DNA from: Oscillospiraceae bacterium
GTDB lineage: Bacteria > Bacillota > Clostridia > Oscillospirales > Oscillospiraceae
Direction of reading: 5' to 3'
Assembly (NCBI GenBank): GCA_017427645.1
Contig: JAFRSI010000072.1
Span: 1-51,104 of the forward strand
DNA length: 51,104 nucleotides
Of the stretch, positions 16,912-25,707 are shown piece after piece (the first letter of the stretch is position 1; each line of letters begins with the position of its first letter). The notes under the pieces were generated by a model that saw nothing but the letters and a program-made list of their open reading frames with translations, was not told the origin of the DNA and searched no databases. The position numbers were made by a program, and so were the translations under genes.

Positions 16912-17408
16912 TACTCCTGCTCCTCCAGATGCATGAGGCGCGGCGGGATATGGCAGTAGCCGCCGGGGTTCTTCCCCAGATAATCCTGGTGATACTCCTC
17001 GGCCCGGAAGAACTGACGCAGCGGCAGCACCTCCACCGCCAGCGTCTCCCCCGCCTTGGCCTCCTCCTCCGCCATCACGGTGCGGATGGCAGGCAGAAGG
17101 GTCTCATCCTCGTAGTAGATACCGGTGCGGTACTGGCTCCCCACGTCGCCGCCCTGGCGGTTCAGGGACAGGGGATCGATGGTCATGAAGTAGTAGCGCA
17201 GCAGCTGCTCGGTGCTCATGCGCGTCTCGTCGTAGCAGATCTTCACCGTCTCGGCGTGGCCCGTGTTCCGGTAGCGCACGTCCTCGTAGGAGGGCGCGTC
17301 GGTGCGGCCGTTGGCGTAGCCCGTTTCCGTATGGAGCACGCCGGAGAACTGATCGAAAAAGTGCTGGGTGCCCCAGAAGCAGCCCCCTGCCAGATAGATG
17401 GTCTTCAC
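16911..17408 (-). CDS. msrA: Peptide methionine sulfoxide reductase MsrA
   Basis: The enzyme reduces methionine-S-sulfoxide in proteins. The catalytic motif is GGCFWG with the active Cys near residue 10, and the substrate-binding segment (YEDVRYRNTGHAE, and the later YHQDYLGKNPGGYC) is complete. I place the start at GTG 17406-17408, 9 nt after GGGGAGG, giving 165 residues, the normal single-domain length. The frame is open upstream, but a near-perfect promoter lies within that part, so it is leader and not protein. No MsrB domain is fused or adjacent. Confidence 0.94.
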   Translation of the reverse strand: MKTIYLAGGCFWGTQHFFDQFSGVLHTETGYANGRTDAPSYEDVRYRNTGHAETVKICYDETRMSTEQLLRYYFMTIDPLSLNRQGGDVGSQYRTGIYYEDETLLPAIRTVMAEEEAKAGETLAVEVLPLRQFFRAEEYHQDYLGKNPGGYCHIPPRLMHLEEQE

Positions 17409-17451
17409 GGGCGGATCCTCCCCCTTATATAAATAGGTGTCATCGGGGTAT

Positions 17452-17480
17452 ATTATAACGGTTTTTTCTCCGCTTGGCAA
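17452..17480 (-). promoter_or_regulatory. Promoter of msrA
   Basis: TTGCCA at 17475-17480, 17-nt spacer, TATAAT at 17452-17457 on the minus strand. Its position decides that the msrA start lies downstream at 17408. Confidence 0.85.
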
Positions 17481-17533
17481 GCTAAAAAACACGGCAGGCA
17501 GAAAACGCACGTCAGGATAGCGGGGCACAGACG

Positions 17534-17567
17534 AAAAGCAGAGGCCTCCCGCACGGGAGACCTCTGC
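17534..17567 (-). terminator. Terminator of the hflX-yigZ-pepD operon
   Basis: GCAGAGG-C-CTCCCG pairs with its complement around a CA loop with one mismatch. On the minus strand it is followed by TTTTCG. It lies 17 bp after the stop codon of the small membrane gene. Confidence 0.8.
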
Positions 17568-17583
17568 TGCGCTCGTCATCGCA

Positions 17584-17772
17584 TTATTCGTCCTCTTCCT
17601 GCCTGGCCTTGCGGAAGTTGATAAAGGCCATGACCAGGCAGTACACCGCTGCGGCGACCAGGGCTGCCAGCCGGACCGTGGAGTCGCCGATAATGGGGAT
17701 CAGGATAAGGGCCACCGCCGCCAGGATCACGTAGAACACGGCGCGGGTGGTGCGGATCTTTTTCTCACTCAT
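17584..17772 (-). CDS. Small membrane protein, two helices
   Basis: A 62-residue protein starting MSEKKIRTTRA, with two hydrophobic segments (about 10-26 and 31-48) and an acidic tail (ARQEEDE). Family not recognised. The ATG at 17770-17772 has GAGGTG 6 nt upstream, overlapping the end of pepD; an earlier GTG is less well placed. It is the last gene before the terminator and is probably co-translated with pepD. Confidence 0.7.
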   Translation of the reverse strand: MSEKKIRTTRAVFYVILAAVALILIPIIGDSTVRLAALVAAAVYCLVMAFINFRKARQEEDE

Positions 17773-17782
17773 GGCGTGCACC

Positions 17783-19228
17783 TCATTTCATGCGGCGCAG
17801 GACTTCCACCACCATAGCCCACAGGCGGGCGGTGGAGGCGATATGCAGCCGCTCGCGGAAGGTGTGGATCTCGTCCAGATCCGGGCCCACAGACACGCAG
17901 TCCAGCCCCGGCAGCTTGCCGCTGAAGAGGCCGCACTCCAGCCCGGCGTGGATGGCCTCCACCCGGGGCGGATGGCCGTACTGCTCGGTAAACACCTCCG
18001 TCAACAGGTCCCGCAGGGGCGAGTCGTGGCGGTACTGCCAGCCGGGATAGTCGCCGCTGACGGACAGCGTGGCCCGCCGCATGTTGGTCAGCAGGCACCG
18101 CAGCTTGTCCACCAGCATCTCCTTCTGGCTCTCGATGCTGCTGCGGACGCAGAAGGTGGCCTTTACCTCGGTTTCCCCGGTGGTCAGAACGCCCAGGTTC
18201 AAAGAGGTCTGCACCAGGCCCTCGATGTCGGCGCTCATGGCCTGGACGCCGTTGGGGCAGCAAGCCAGCAGCGTGATAACGCTGTGGGTGGAGGGCCAGT
18301 CCATGGGCAGCCCCTCCCCGCCCTCCGTCACGGTCAGACGGACGCCGGGATCGGTGACGGCATACTCGTTGCGGAAGGCCTCGTCCATCTCCCTGCAGGC
18401 AGCCAACGCGCCCGCCAGCTCCCGGTTTTTCACGGCAACCACGGCGGCGGCGCTGACGGGGATGGCGTTGTCCTTCAGGCCGCCGTCCACGGAGACGATC
18501 CGCAGGCTGGGCAGGATGGCGTACAGGGCGCGGCCCAGCAGCACGTTGGCATTGGCCCGGCCCTTGTGGATCTCGGCGCCGGAGTGGCCGCCAAGCAGGC
18601 CGTCCACCCGGAGCGTCAGATACGTGCCCGCAAAGGGATAGGGCTCGCGCTTGACGGGGACGGTGCAGGTGCTCATGCAGCCGCCGGCGCAGCTGACGGT
18701 GAAGACGCCCTCGTCCTCGGAGTCCAGATTCAGCAGGCGGCGGCCCCGGAGCATGGACACGTCCAAGTACATGGCGCCCTCCATGCCCACCTCCTCGTCC
18801 ACGGTGAACACACACTCCAGCCGGGGATGGGCAATGGCGGGATCGTCCAGGATGGCCAGCATCATGGCCACGGCGATGCTGTCGTCGCCGCCCAGGGTGG
18901 TGCCCTTTGCCAGCACCGTATCCCCCTCCACCGCCAGATCCAGGCCCTCCTTGGCCATATCCTTGGCGCAGTCGGGGGCCTTCTCGCAGACCATGTCCAT
19001 GTGGCCCTGGAGGATCAGCGGCTCGGCGTTCTCATAGCCGGGCGTGGCCTCCTGGATGATGATAACGTTGTTCCAGTCGTCCTGATAGTACTCCAGGCCC
19101 CGCTCCTTTGCGAAGGACGCCAGCCAGTCGCTGACCTGCTTGGTGTTGCCGGAGCCGTGGGGCATGGAGCACAGCTCCTCGAAGAAGTGAAAGACCCCCC
19201 TGGGCTCCAGATGATCCAATACTGCCAT
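17783..19228 (-). CDS. pepD: Aminoacyl-histidine dipeptidase (PepD, M20 family)
   Basis: A 481-residue cytosolic metallopeptidase that hydrolyses Xaa-His and related dipeptides. Metal-binding motifs of the M20 family are visible in order: GHMDMVCEK, LGGDDSIAVAM, the catalytic DEEVGMEGA and HSGAEIHKGRANAN in the dimerisation domain. The start is the ATG at 19226-19228, with AAAGGAG upstream. The frame continues without a stop into yigZ sequence, but that part is out of frame with a well-conserved gene. It lies 26 bp downstream of yigZ in the hflX operon. Confidence 0.94.
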   Translation of the reverse strand: MAVLDHLEPRGVFHFFEELCSMPHGSGNTKQVSDWLASFAKERGLEYYQDDWNNVIIIQEATPGYENAEPLILQGHMDMVCEKAPDCAKDMAKEGLDLAVEGDTVLAKGTTLGGDDSIAVAMMLAILDDPAIAHPRLECVFTVDEEVGMEGAMYLDVSMLRGRRLLNLDSEDEGVFTVSCAGGCMSTCTVPVKREPYPFAGTYLTLRVDGLLGGHSGAEIHKGRANANVLLGRALYAILPSLRIVSVDGGLKDNAIPVSAAAVVAVKNRELAGALAACREMDEAFRNEYAVTDPGVRLTVTEGGEGLPMDWPSTHSVITLLACCPNGVQAMSADIEGLVQTSLNLGVLTTGETEVKATFCVRSSIESQKEMLVDKLRCLLTNMRRATLSVSGDYPGWQYRHDSPLRDLLTEVFTEQYGHPPRVEAIHAGLECGLFSGKLPGLDCVSVGPDLDEIHTFRERLHIASTARLWAMVVEVLRRMK

Positions 19229-19254
19229 ATTCCTTACTCCTTTCGGTTTGTTGA

Positions 19255-19890
19255 TCAGATCTCCAGTCGGGGACCGGGCCGGAAGCTCCGGCTCAGCTCC
19301 GCCAGCGTGACGCCGCCGGCGGACAGCTCCGTCAGTCGCTTCTGCAGATTGCCGGTGTTCTCTGCCGGAACGGAGGCCGTCAGGGTGACGGCGGCGCCGT
19401 AATCGGCGGCGTCCACCGTACCGCCCGCGGCGGCGATCTCCAGCTTCACCTGCTCCAGCAGGCCGTAGGCGCAGGGGATCTCCACCGCGGCCCACTCCCC
19501 CAGCTCCGCCGCGCCGGCGGCCGCCAGGGCGTCCCTGGCTCCCCGGCTGTAGGCCCGGGTGAGACCGCCGGCCCCCAGCAGGATCCCGCCGAAATACCGG
19601 GTCACCACACAGCAGACGTTGGTGACGTTCTCCCGCTGGAACACCTTCAGCATGGGCTGTCCTGCCGTGCCCTGGGGTTCGCCGTCGTCGCTGTAACGGA
19701 CGACGCTGCGGCCGATGATATAGCACCAGCAGTTGTGGCGGGCATCGTAATACCTGCTCTTCACGGCCTTGATATGGGCCAGGGCCTCCTCCTCGCTCTC
19801 CACCTTCCAGATGTGGCTGATGAAGCGGGAGCGCTTCTCAGTGAACTCGCTCTCCGCCGCCTGGAAGGGGACGCGGATCGCCTCGCTCAT
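19255..19890 (-). CDS. yigZ: YigZ/IMPACT family protein
   Basis: A 211-residue protein with the UPF0029 N-terminal domain, which carries the conserved DGEPQGTAGQPML and TRYFGGILLGAGGL motifs, and a C-terminal ferredoxin-like domain. Relatives bind nucleic acid or ribosome-associated factors, and eukaryotic IMPACT modulates translation control; the bacterial function is not settled. Its ATG overlaps the hflX stop by 4 nt (ATGA), so it is translationally coupled to the ribosome-splitting GTPase HflX, which fits a translation-related role. Confidence 0.92.
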   Translation of the reverse strand: MSEAIRVPFQAAESEFTEKRSRFISHIWKVESEEEALAHIKAVKSRYYDARHNCWCYIIGRSVVRYSDDGEPQGTAGQPMLKVFQRENVTNVCCVVTRYFGGILLGAGGLTRAYSRGARDALAAAGAAELGEWAAVEIPCAYGLLEQVKLEIAAAGGTVDAADYGAAVTLTASVPAENTGNLQKRLTELSAGGVTLAELSRSFRPGPRLEI

Positions 19891-21182
19891 TCCCAGTCCT
19901 CCTTCGGCGCGTGCCAGTTCTCGATATACTCCTGCAGCCGTCCCAGCAGCCGGGGCGGGCAGACGGCGATCACGTCCACCGTGGCGTTATAAGCCACGCT
20001 CTCCACCTTGCCCTCCCGGTACAGCTCGTCCAGCAGCCCCGTCTTGTCATAGGGCAGATGGATGGTCACCCGCCGGGTGCCCTTGTCCAGCTTCCTGTCG
20101 ATCAGGGACAGCAGATCGTCCATGCCCTCGCCGGTTTTGGCGGAAATGGACACCGCATCCTCTCCCCTCTTGCCCTCCGGGGTAAAGGCCAGGTCGCATT
20201 TGTTGTAGACCCGGATGCAGGGGATCTGCTGGGCTCCCAGGTCCCGGATCAGGTCCTCCACGATCCGCTGCTGGGTCTGCCACTGGGGATGGGAGGCGTC
20301 GATGACGTGGAGCAGCAGATCCGCGTACTCCAGCTCCTCCAGAGTGGCCTTGAAGGCCTCCACCAGCTGGTGGGGCAGCTTGCGGATGAAGCCCACCGTA
20401 TCGGAGATCACCACATCCAGGGTGTCGGACACGGTGAGCATTCTGGTGGTGGTATCCAGGGTGTCGAAAAGCCGGTCATTGGCGGGGATGGCGGCCCCGG
20501 TCAGGGCGTTGAGCAGGGTGGATTTGCCTGCGTTGGTATAGCCCACGATGGCCACCACGGGGATCTCGTTTTTCATGCGGCGCTGGCGCTGGGTGCTCCG
20601 GACCCGCCGCACCTCCTCCAGCTCCGCCTTCAGCTTGTCGATCTTCCGGCGGATGTGGCGGCGGTCCGTCTCCAGCTGGGTCTCGCCGGGTCCCTTGGAG
20701 CCGATGGGGCCCTTGCCGCTGGTGCCCGCCTGGCGCTCCAGGTGGGTCCACATGCCGATCAGCCGGGGCAGCAGGTACTGGTACTGGGCCAGCTCCACCT
20801 GGAGGCAGCCCTCCTTGGTCCGGGCCCGCTGGGCGAAGATATCCAGGATCAGGCCGCTGCGGTCAATGACCTGGACGCCGGTGAGCTCGGTGAGCACCCG
20901 GATCTGGGAGGGCGAGAGCTCGTTGTCGAAAATCACCATGGTGGCCTCGTTGTCCTCCACCAGGCGCTTGACCTCCTCCACCTTGCCCTCGCCGATAAAG
21001 CTGTGGGGATCCGGCTTGTCCCGGCCCTGCAGCAGCACGGCTACCGCCTCTCCCCCGGCGGTATCCACCAGAGCGGCAAGCTCGGCCAGGCTTTCCTCGT
21101 CGGCGCTGTCCTCGTGCAGCACCGGTGAGCGCAGGCCCACCAGCACCGCGTAATCTCTCTTCTTCTCCGTGATCTGTTCCAT
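19887..21182 (-). CDS. hflX: Ribosome-associated GTPase HflX
   Basis: A 431-residue protein with the N-terminal HflX domain (about 1-190, ending in the coiled segment KIDKLKAELEEVRRVR) and a TRAFAC-class G domain. G1 is GYTNAGKSTLL, G3 lies in SDTVGF and G4 is NKCDL. HflX binds and splits ribosomes, notably under stress. GAGG lies upstream of the ATG. A promoter of good quality lies 30 bp upstream. It heads an operon with yigZ, pepD and a small membrane gene. Confidence 0.96.
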   Translation of the reverse strand: MEQITEKKRDYAVLVGLRSPVLHEDSADEESLAELAALVDTAGGEAVAVLLQGRDKPDPHSFIGEGKVEEVKRLVEDNEATMVIFDNELSPSQIRVLTELTGVQVIDRSGLILDIFAQRARTKEGCLQVELAQYQYLLPRLIGMWTHLERQAGTSGKGPIGSKGPGETQLETDRRHIRRKIDKLKAELEEVRRVRSTQRQRRMKNEIPVVAIVGYTNAGKSTLLNALTGAAIPANDRLFDTLDTTTRMLTVSDTLDVVISDTVGFIRKLPHQLVEAFKATLEELEYADLLLHVIDASHPQWQTQQRIVEDLIRDLGAQQIPCIRVYNKCDLAFTPEGKRGEDAVSISAKTGEGMDDLLSLIDRKLDKGTRRVTIHLPYDKTGLLDELYREGKVESVAYNATVDVIAVCPPRLLGRLQEYIENWHAPKEDWE

Positions 21183-21211
21183 AGAAACCTCGCATCACAT
21201 CAGTTGTGACC

Positions 21212-21240
21212 ATTATAGTATAATCCGGCGAAAAAGTAAA
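21212..21240 (-). promoter_or_regulatory. Promoter of the hflX operon
   Basis: TTTACT at 21235-21240, 17-nt spacer, TATAAT at 21212-21217 on the minus strand. In the short leader, TCACA and TGTGA form a small inverted repeat around 5 nt. Confidence 0.75.
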
Positions 21241-21268
21241 CAGGAGATGCAGCGGCGCCACAGCGCGG

Positions 21269-21300
21269 AAAAACCCCGGCGGGCCGAAGCCCGCCGGGGC
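21269..21300 (-). terminator. Terminator of the tandem-repeat protein gene
   Basis: CCCCGGCGGGC, a short CTTCGG-type loop and the complement are followed on the minus strand by TTTTT. It lies about 25 bp after the stop codon of the repeat protein. Confidence 0.88.
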
Positions 21301-21325
21301 TGCAGTGTTCTGCGGAGATGCCGTT

Positions 21326-21664
21326 TCAGGCCTGCCCGCCGCTCTCGTCCCCGGTCGGCTCAGGGGGACGACCGCCGGGGTGCGGCGGACGGAAGCCCTC
21401 CGGCGGAGCAATGGGATTGCCGTTTTCATCCTTGGGCGGCTCGGGAGGGCGGCCGCCGGGGAACGGCGGACGGAAGCCCTCCGGCGGCGCGATGGGATTG
21501 CCATTTTCGTCCTTCGGGGGCTCGGGGGGACGGCCGCCGGGGAACGGCGGACGGAAGCCCTCCGGCGGAGCGATGGGGTTGCCGTTTTCGTCCTCCGGGG
21601 GCTCGGGGATCGCGTTGGTCTCATTCTGGAGCGCGTTGATGGCTTCTTCGGTGGGCTTGGGCAT
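21326..21664 (-). CDS. Proline-rich protein made of 27-residue tandem repeats
   Basis: The 112-residue product has a short N-terminal segment (MPKPTEEAINALQNETNAIP) followed by three near-identical repeats of 27 residues, whose core is DENGNPIAPPEGFRPP then FPGGRPPEP. There is no Cys, signal peptide or membrane helix; the repeats are rich in Pro, Gly, Glu and Asn and are likely extended. A good AAGGAGA ribosome binding site 7 nt before the ATG at 21662-21664, and a strong terminator after the stop, show a real single-gene unit. Family and function are not recognised. The leader-plus-repeated-core layout is reminiscent of repetitive precursor peptides, but no modifying enzyme is adjacent. Confidence 0.8.
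   Translation of the reverse strand: MPKPTEEAINALQNETNAIPEPPEDENGNPIAPPEGFRPPFPGGRPPEPPKDENGNPIAPPEGFRPPFPGGRPPEPPKDENGNPIAPPEGFRPPHPGGRPPEPTGDESGGQA
21383..21625 (-). repeat. Three tandem 81-bp repeats inside the proline-rich gene
   Basis: Units start at about 21383, 21464 and 21545. The first two are nearly identical at the DNA level, with a handful of third-position differences; the third, which encodes the N-terminal copy, degenerates at its outer end. The high DNA identity suggests recent expansion by slippage or recombination. Confidence 0.85.
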
Positions 21665-21803
21665 GGGATCGTCTCCTTTCTTTTTCCTTGACGGATCATC
21701 TTGCCGGATCTTACGGGATGCATCGTACGGGAAAAAGCTTAATCCTTCCTTAAAAAGAAACAAAAATTCTCCGTCCTGAGCCGAGGCATTTCCTATATAT
21801 ACG

Positions 21804-21836
21804 AAAAGATCCGCATCCAGAGGATGCGGATCTTTT
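21804..21836 (-). terminator. Terminator of rpmE
   Basis: AAAAGATCCGCATCC pairs perfectly with GGATGCGGATCTTTT around a 3-nt loop, 9 bp after the rpmE stop codon; the arms supply a U-tract for either strand. Confidence 0.85.
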
Positions 21837-21845
21837 TCAGATGGT

Positions 21846-22049
21846 TCAGTTGCCCAGGCCGAAGCGCTTGTTGAACTTGGCCACGCGGCCGCCGGTATCC
21901 ACCAGCTTCTGCTTGCCGGTGAAGAAGGGGTGACACTTAGAGCAGACTTCCACGCGAATATCCTTCTTCGTAGAACCTGTCTCAATCACATTACCGCAGG
22001 CGCATTTGATTGTAGTCTGCTGATAATTGGGATGGATTCCTTCCTTCAT
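21846..22049 (-). CDS. rpmE: 50S ribosomal protein L31
   Basis: A 67-residue ribosomal protein starting [11 protein letters not shown]. The zinc-binding Cys residues are present (KCACGN and [11 protein letters not shown]), so this is the zinc-containing C+ form of L31. The C-terminal [12 protein letters not shown] segment is typical. AAAGGGGTG lies upstream of the ATG, with a sigma-A promoter 60-90 bp upstream and its own terminator. Confidence 0.97.
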   Translation of the reverse strand: MKEGIHPNYQQTTIKCACGNVIETGSTKKDIRVEVCSKCHPFFTGKQKLVDTGGRVAKFNKRFGLGN

Positions 22050-22111
22050 TGCTCTTGTTCACCCCTTTCCGGTACACTTGTCGCCCGTGGTTACCCACAA
22101 ACGCAACGGTA

Positions 22112-22140
22112 ACTATAACACAGTTTTCCGCCGATTGCAA
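22112..22140 (-). promoter_or_regulatory. Promoter of rpmE
   Basis: TTGCAA at 22135-22140, 17-nt spacer, TATAGT at 22112-22117 on the minus strand, about 60 bp before the start codon. Confidence 0.8.
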
Positions 22141-22158
22141 GCACTATTTTTGGAAATT

Positions 22159-25100
22159 TTACAGGGCAAACGCCTGCCCCGTTGAAAAGAACCACAGCCA
22201 CTTCTCCGCCACCGGGCGCTCCAGCACCCGGCTCAGAGCGGCGGCATAGGCCTCCAGCTGGGGGCGGTAGACCTCAGCCCGCGCGGCCTCCTCTCCCGGG
22301 GCGATGCGATCCGTCTTGAAATCCAGGATCACCAGTCCCTCCGGCGTATCAAAGGCGCAGTCCACCACGCCCTGGAGCAGCAGCTCCTCGTCAGCGGCGG
22401 CGGGATCGTAAATGGAGGCCGGCATCAGCAGGGCGAAGCGGTACTCCCGCCAGATCTGCCGGGCCGCCGCGGCCCGGCGGCCCAGAGGCGAACGGAGAAA
22501 GACGGCTGCGGCGGCGCAGTCCACAGCCTCCGCCTGCTCCGGCGTCAGCAGATGGCGCTCCGTCAGGTCCGCCGCCTGCCGGGCCACGGCGTCGGCGTCG
22601 GCAGCCGCCAGATCCACGTACTGCATGACCAGATGCATGGCTGTGCCCCGCTCAGCGGCATCCAGCCTTCGCTCTCCCTGCAGGAAGCGGGGCCGCTGGA
22701 AACCGCCGGGACGGTAAGAAACCGGAGCGCCCTCGGCGATCTCCTGGTCCAGCTCCCGGCCCTTGAGTTGGGTCGCCGTCACTTTGCCGGGGATCCGGGC
22801 GGCAAGCTCGTGGGCATAGCGCCGCTCCAGGGCGGCGGGGTCAAAGGGCAGGGACGTCCGGCCCGCTCCCTCTTCCCTCACCGTCTGGCTCTTCCAGGCT
22901 GCGGCATCCTCCCAGACCCGAACGGTCCAGGCGGGAGCGCTCACCTCTTCCGTTGTCTCCCGATCCGCCCAGCGGCGGATGGGCTCGCCCTCCCGGGCGC
23001 ACAGCAACGCCAGCAGCACCCAGTCGCCCAGGCTGGCACAGCGGGCCACAGCTTCCGGGTCCGCCGGATGGGACGCCACGTCCGCCAGCCGCCGCACGCG
23101 GGTCATGGCGTGCTTCATGCAGTCCACCAGGATCAGCTTTTCCCTGGCCCTGGTCATGGCCACATACAGGATCCGCATCTCCTCGGACTTGCTCTCCCGC
23201 TCCAGGGCGGTGGCCACGGCCATCTTGGCGGCTGTATCGTAGCGAATACCCCGTTCCCGGTCCACGCAGTCCGGTCCCAGGCCCAGCTCCGGGTGCACCA
23301 GTACCGGCTCGCTGAGCTCACGCAGGTGGAAGGCCCGCTGGAGATCCGCCAGGATCACCACCGGGAATTCCAGGCCCTTGGAGCGGTGGATGGACATGAG
23401 CCGCACACCGCCGCTGCTCTGCTGGGTGCTGAGAGCGGGAGCCCTTCCCTGCTCCAGAAGGCTGCGCAGATAGGTGACGAAATCGAACAGGCCGCTGCGG
23501 CCTCCTGCGGCGATCTGGCCGGCATAGGTAAACAGGGCGATCAGATTGTTTTTGCGCCGCGCGCCGCCCTCCATGGCGCCGAATACGGCCATGGCGTGGG
23601 TGTCGGTATAGATCTGCCAGAGCAACTGATCCACCGGCAGCTCCCGGGCGGCCTGCCTCAGGCGATCCAGCAGCGCCAGAAAACCGCGCACGTCTTCCCC
23701 CTCGTCCCGGCAGACCGCCCCATAGAAATCCCCGGTGGGCTGCAGGGAGCGGATCAGCGCAAGCCGGTCCGGCGTAAAACCGAACAGCGGCGAGCGCATC
23801 ACGGAAATCAGCGGCACGTCCTGGCGGGGATTGTCCACGATCTGCAGAAAGGAGAAGATCACGGCGACCTCCACGGTAGAGAAGAAGTCCTCGCTCTCCT
23901 CGGCGTCAAAGGGCACTCCCTCCCGGGCCATGGCGGCGGCGTAAGCCCCCTGCCTGGCAGCCGGAGAGCGCATAAGGATCACGATATCCTCCGGGCGCAC
24001 CGGACGGAAGCTCTCCCCCTCCTGAATGAGATAGCCCTCGTCCAGCATCTGCCGCACCCGGCGCGCCACGAAAGCGGCCTCCGCGGCGGTGCGGTCCACG
24101 CTCTCCGCTTCCCCGCTGTCCGGAGTCAGCAGGTGGAACTCCACGTCTGCGTCCGACCGGGGCAAATAGTAGTCCGCCCCGCAGCGCAGCCGCTCGTCCT
24201 CTCCGTAATCCAGCTCGCCCATGGCCCGGGACATGATCGTTTCAAAGACGAAGTTGGCCGCCTCCAGCACCTGAGACCGGGAGCGGAAATTCTCCTGGAG
24301 CAGCACCTTCCGGGGCTGTCCGTCCTCCGCCTCGTCGGCGGAGAGATAATCGTCGTATTTGTGCAGGAAAATGGTGGGGTCGGCCAGACGGAAGCGGTAG
24401 ATGCTCTGCTTCACGTCGCCCACGGCAAACAGCCGCCGTCCCCCGTCGGAAATGGCCCGGAAGATCCGGTCCTGTACGGCGTTGCTGTCCTGGTACTCGT
24501 CCACCATCACCTCCTGATAGCGGGCGCCGATCTGACAGGCCAGATCCGTGGGCTCCCCCTCCCCGTCCAGCAGCAGGTCGATGGCATAGTGCTCCTGATC
24601 GGAGAAGTCCATGCAGTTGCGGCGGACCTTCTCGGCCCGATAGGCGGCGGTAAAATCCTCCGTCAGTTCTACCAGAGCGCCCACGGCGGGCGCCATGGCC
24701 GCCAGATCCGCCAGGTGCTCGGCAGAGGTGACCCGATAGGGAGCCGACAGGGCGCCGGACACCTCCTTGCGGCAGCGGTCGTACAGGGCCTTGGCCCGGT
24801 CCTTCCGCGCCGCCGCCTCCTTGTCGCGGACGGCCAGGAGCTTTTGGAACACGGGCGCCGTTTCCCCCATGGCGTCCCAGCCCCGGGAGGCTGCGTCTGC
24901 CCAGCGGCGCAGTTGAAATACCGCGTCGGAAAAGGCGGGGCCGTATTTGTCCAGGATGGAGGGCCAGTCAGCCAGCTCCCGGAGCTCCCGCTCCAGCCGC
25001 GCCGCCCAGAAGGAGGCACGGCGCACCGTGTCCTCCAGAATGGCGCGGCCGTAGGGGGAGGCGGCCAGGTCCGACGGCAGCTCGTGCCAGAGCGCCTCCG

Positions 25101-25707
25101 ACGAGCGGAGCCACTGCATGGGATAGGGGTGGCTCTGGATCCTCTCGTGGAGGCGCAGCACCAGCGCCTCCAGGGCCCGGTCGTCCCGCCCGGCACCCAG
25201 CGTCTCGGCCAGCAGAGCGGCGGCGGTATCCCCCGCCTCCAGCCGCTGATAGAATCCCTCCAGCACCCGCTGCAGCACCCGGATGCGCAGCAGCTCCGCC
25301 TCGGGCTGATCCAGCACCCGGAAATCCGGCGTCAGGCTGCGCCCCTCCACGGGGGGCAGCAGGTGGATATTCTGCCGCAGCAGGGCGGCGCAGAAGGCGT
25401 CCACCGTCTTGATATCAGCCTGATAGACCCGAAACATCTGGCGCCGCAGGTGGGCGTTGTCCGGTCCGGCAGCCACCCGGCGGCTGAGCTCCGCGGCGAT
25501 CTTGCTGCGCAGCTCTGCGGCGGCGGCGCGGGTATAGGTGATGATGAGAAAATCGTCCACATTCCGGCCGTCCCGGATCATGGCGTCAAACAGCCGCTCC
25601 ACCAGCACGCGGGTCTTGCCTGCGCCGGCGGCGGCGGATACCAGCAGCGCCCCCCGGTGATCCGTGGCAGCCTGCTGCTGCCGGGGTGTCAAACAGATCT
25701 CAGACAT
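22159..25707 (-). CDS. addA: Helicase-exonuclease AddAB subunit AddA
   Basis: A 1182-residue UvrD-type helicase with a C-terminal RecB-like nuclease; with AddB it resects double-strand breaks for RecA loading. Walker A is SAAAGAGKTRVL near residue 25, and Walker B and the DEYQDSN motif (VDEYQDSNAVQD) are clear. Later helicase motifs include GVRLMSIHRSKGLEFPVVI, and the nuclease motif is VILDFKTDR. I chose the ATG at 25705-25707, with AGAGGAGG upstream; it overlaps the end of addB by 8 nt. Length is normal. Confidence 0.96.
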   Translation of the reverse strand: MSEICLTPRQQQAATDHRGALLVSAAAGAGKTRVLVERLFDAMIRDGRNVDDFLIITYTRAAAAELRSKIAAELSRRVAAGPDNAHLRRQMFRVYQADIKTVDAFCAALLRQNIHLLPPVEGRSLTPDFRVLDQPEAELLRIRVLQRVLEGFYQRLEAGDTAAALLAETLGAGRDDRALEALVLRLHERIQSHPYPMQWLRSSEALWHELPSDLAASPYGRAILEDTVRRASFWAARLERELRELADWPSILDKYGPAFSDAVFQLRRWADAASRGWDAMGETAPVFQKLLAVRDKEAAARKDRAKALYDRCRKEVSGALSAPYRVTSAEHLADLAAMAPAVGALVELTEDFTAAYRAEKVRRNCMDFSDQEHYAIDLLLDGEGEPTDLACQIGARYQEVMVDEYQDSNAVQDRIFRAISDGGRRLFAVGDVKQSIYRFRLADPTIFLHKYDDYLSADEAEDGQPRKVLLQENFRSRSQVLEAANFVFETIMSRAMGELDYGEDERLRCGADYYLPRSDADVEFHLLTPDSGEAESVDRTAAEAAFVARRVRQMLDEGYLIQEGESFRPVRPEDIVILMRSPAARQGAYAAAMAREGVPFDAEESEDFFSTVEVAVIFSFLQIVDNPRQDVPLISVMRSPLFGFTPDRLALIRSLQPTGDFYGAVCRDEGEDVRGFLALLDRLRQAARELPVDQLLWQIYTDTHAMAVFGAMEGGARRKNNLIALFTYAGQIAAGGRSGLFDFVTYLRSLLEQGRAPALSTQQSSGGVRLMSIHRSKGLEFPVVILADLQRAFHLRELSEPVLVHPELGLGPDCVDRERGIRYDTAAKMAVATALERESKSEEMRILYVAMTRAREKLILVDCMKHAMTRVRRLADVASHPADPEAVARCASLGDWVLLALLCAREGEPIRRWADRETTEEVSAPAWTVRVWEDAAAWKSQTVREEGAGRTSLPFDPAALERRYAHELAARIPGKVTATQLKGRELDQEIAEGAPVSYRPGGFQRPRFLQGERRLDAAERGTAMHLVMQYVDLAAADADAVARQAADLTERHLLTPEQAEAVDCAAAAVFLRSPLGRRAAAARQIWREYRFALLMPASIYDPAAADEELLLQGVVDCAFDTPEGLVILDFKTDRIAPGEEAARAEVYRPQLEAYAAALSRVLERPVAEKWLWFFSTGQAFAL

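Noticed and set aside
21305..21779. Plus-strand frames across the 81-bp repeats
   Set aside because: Several frames stay open because the repeat unit is a multiple of three; only the minus-strand frame has a ribosome binding site and terminator.
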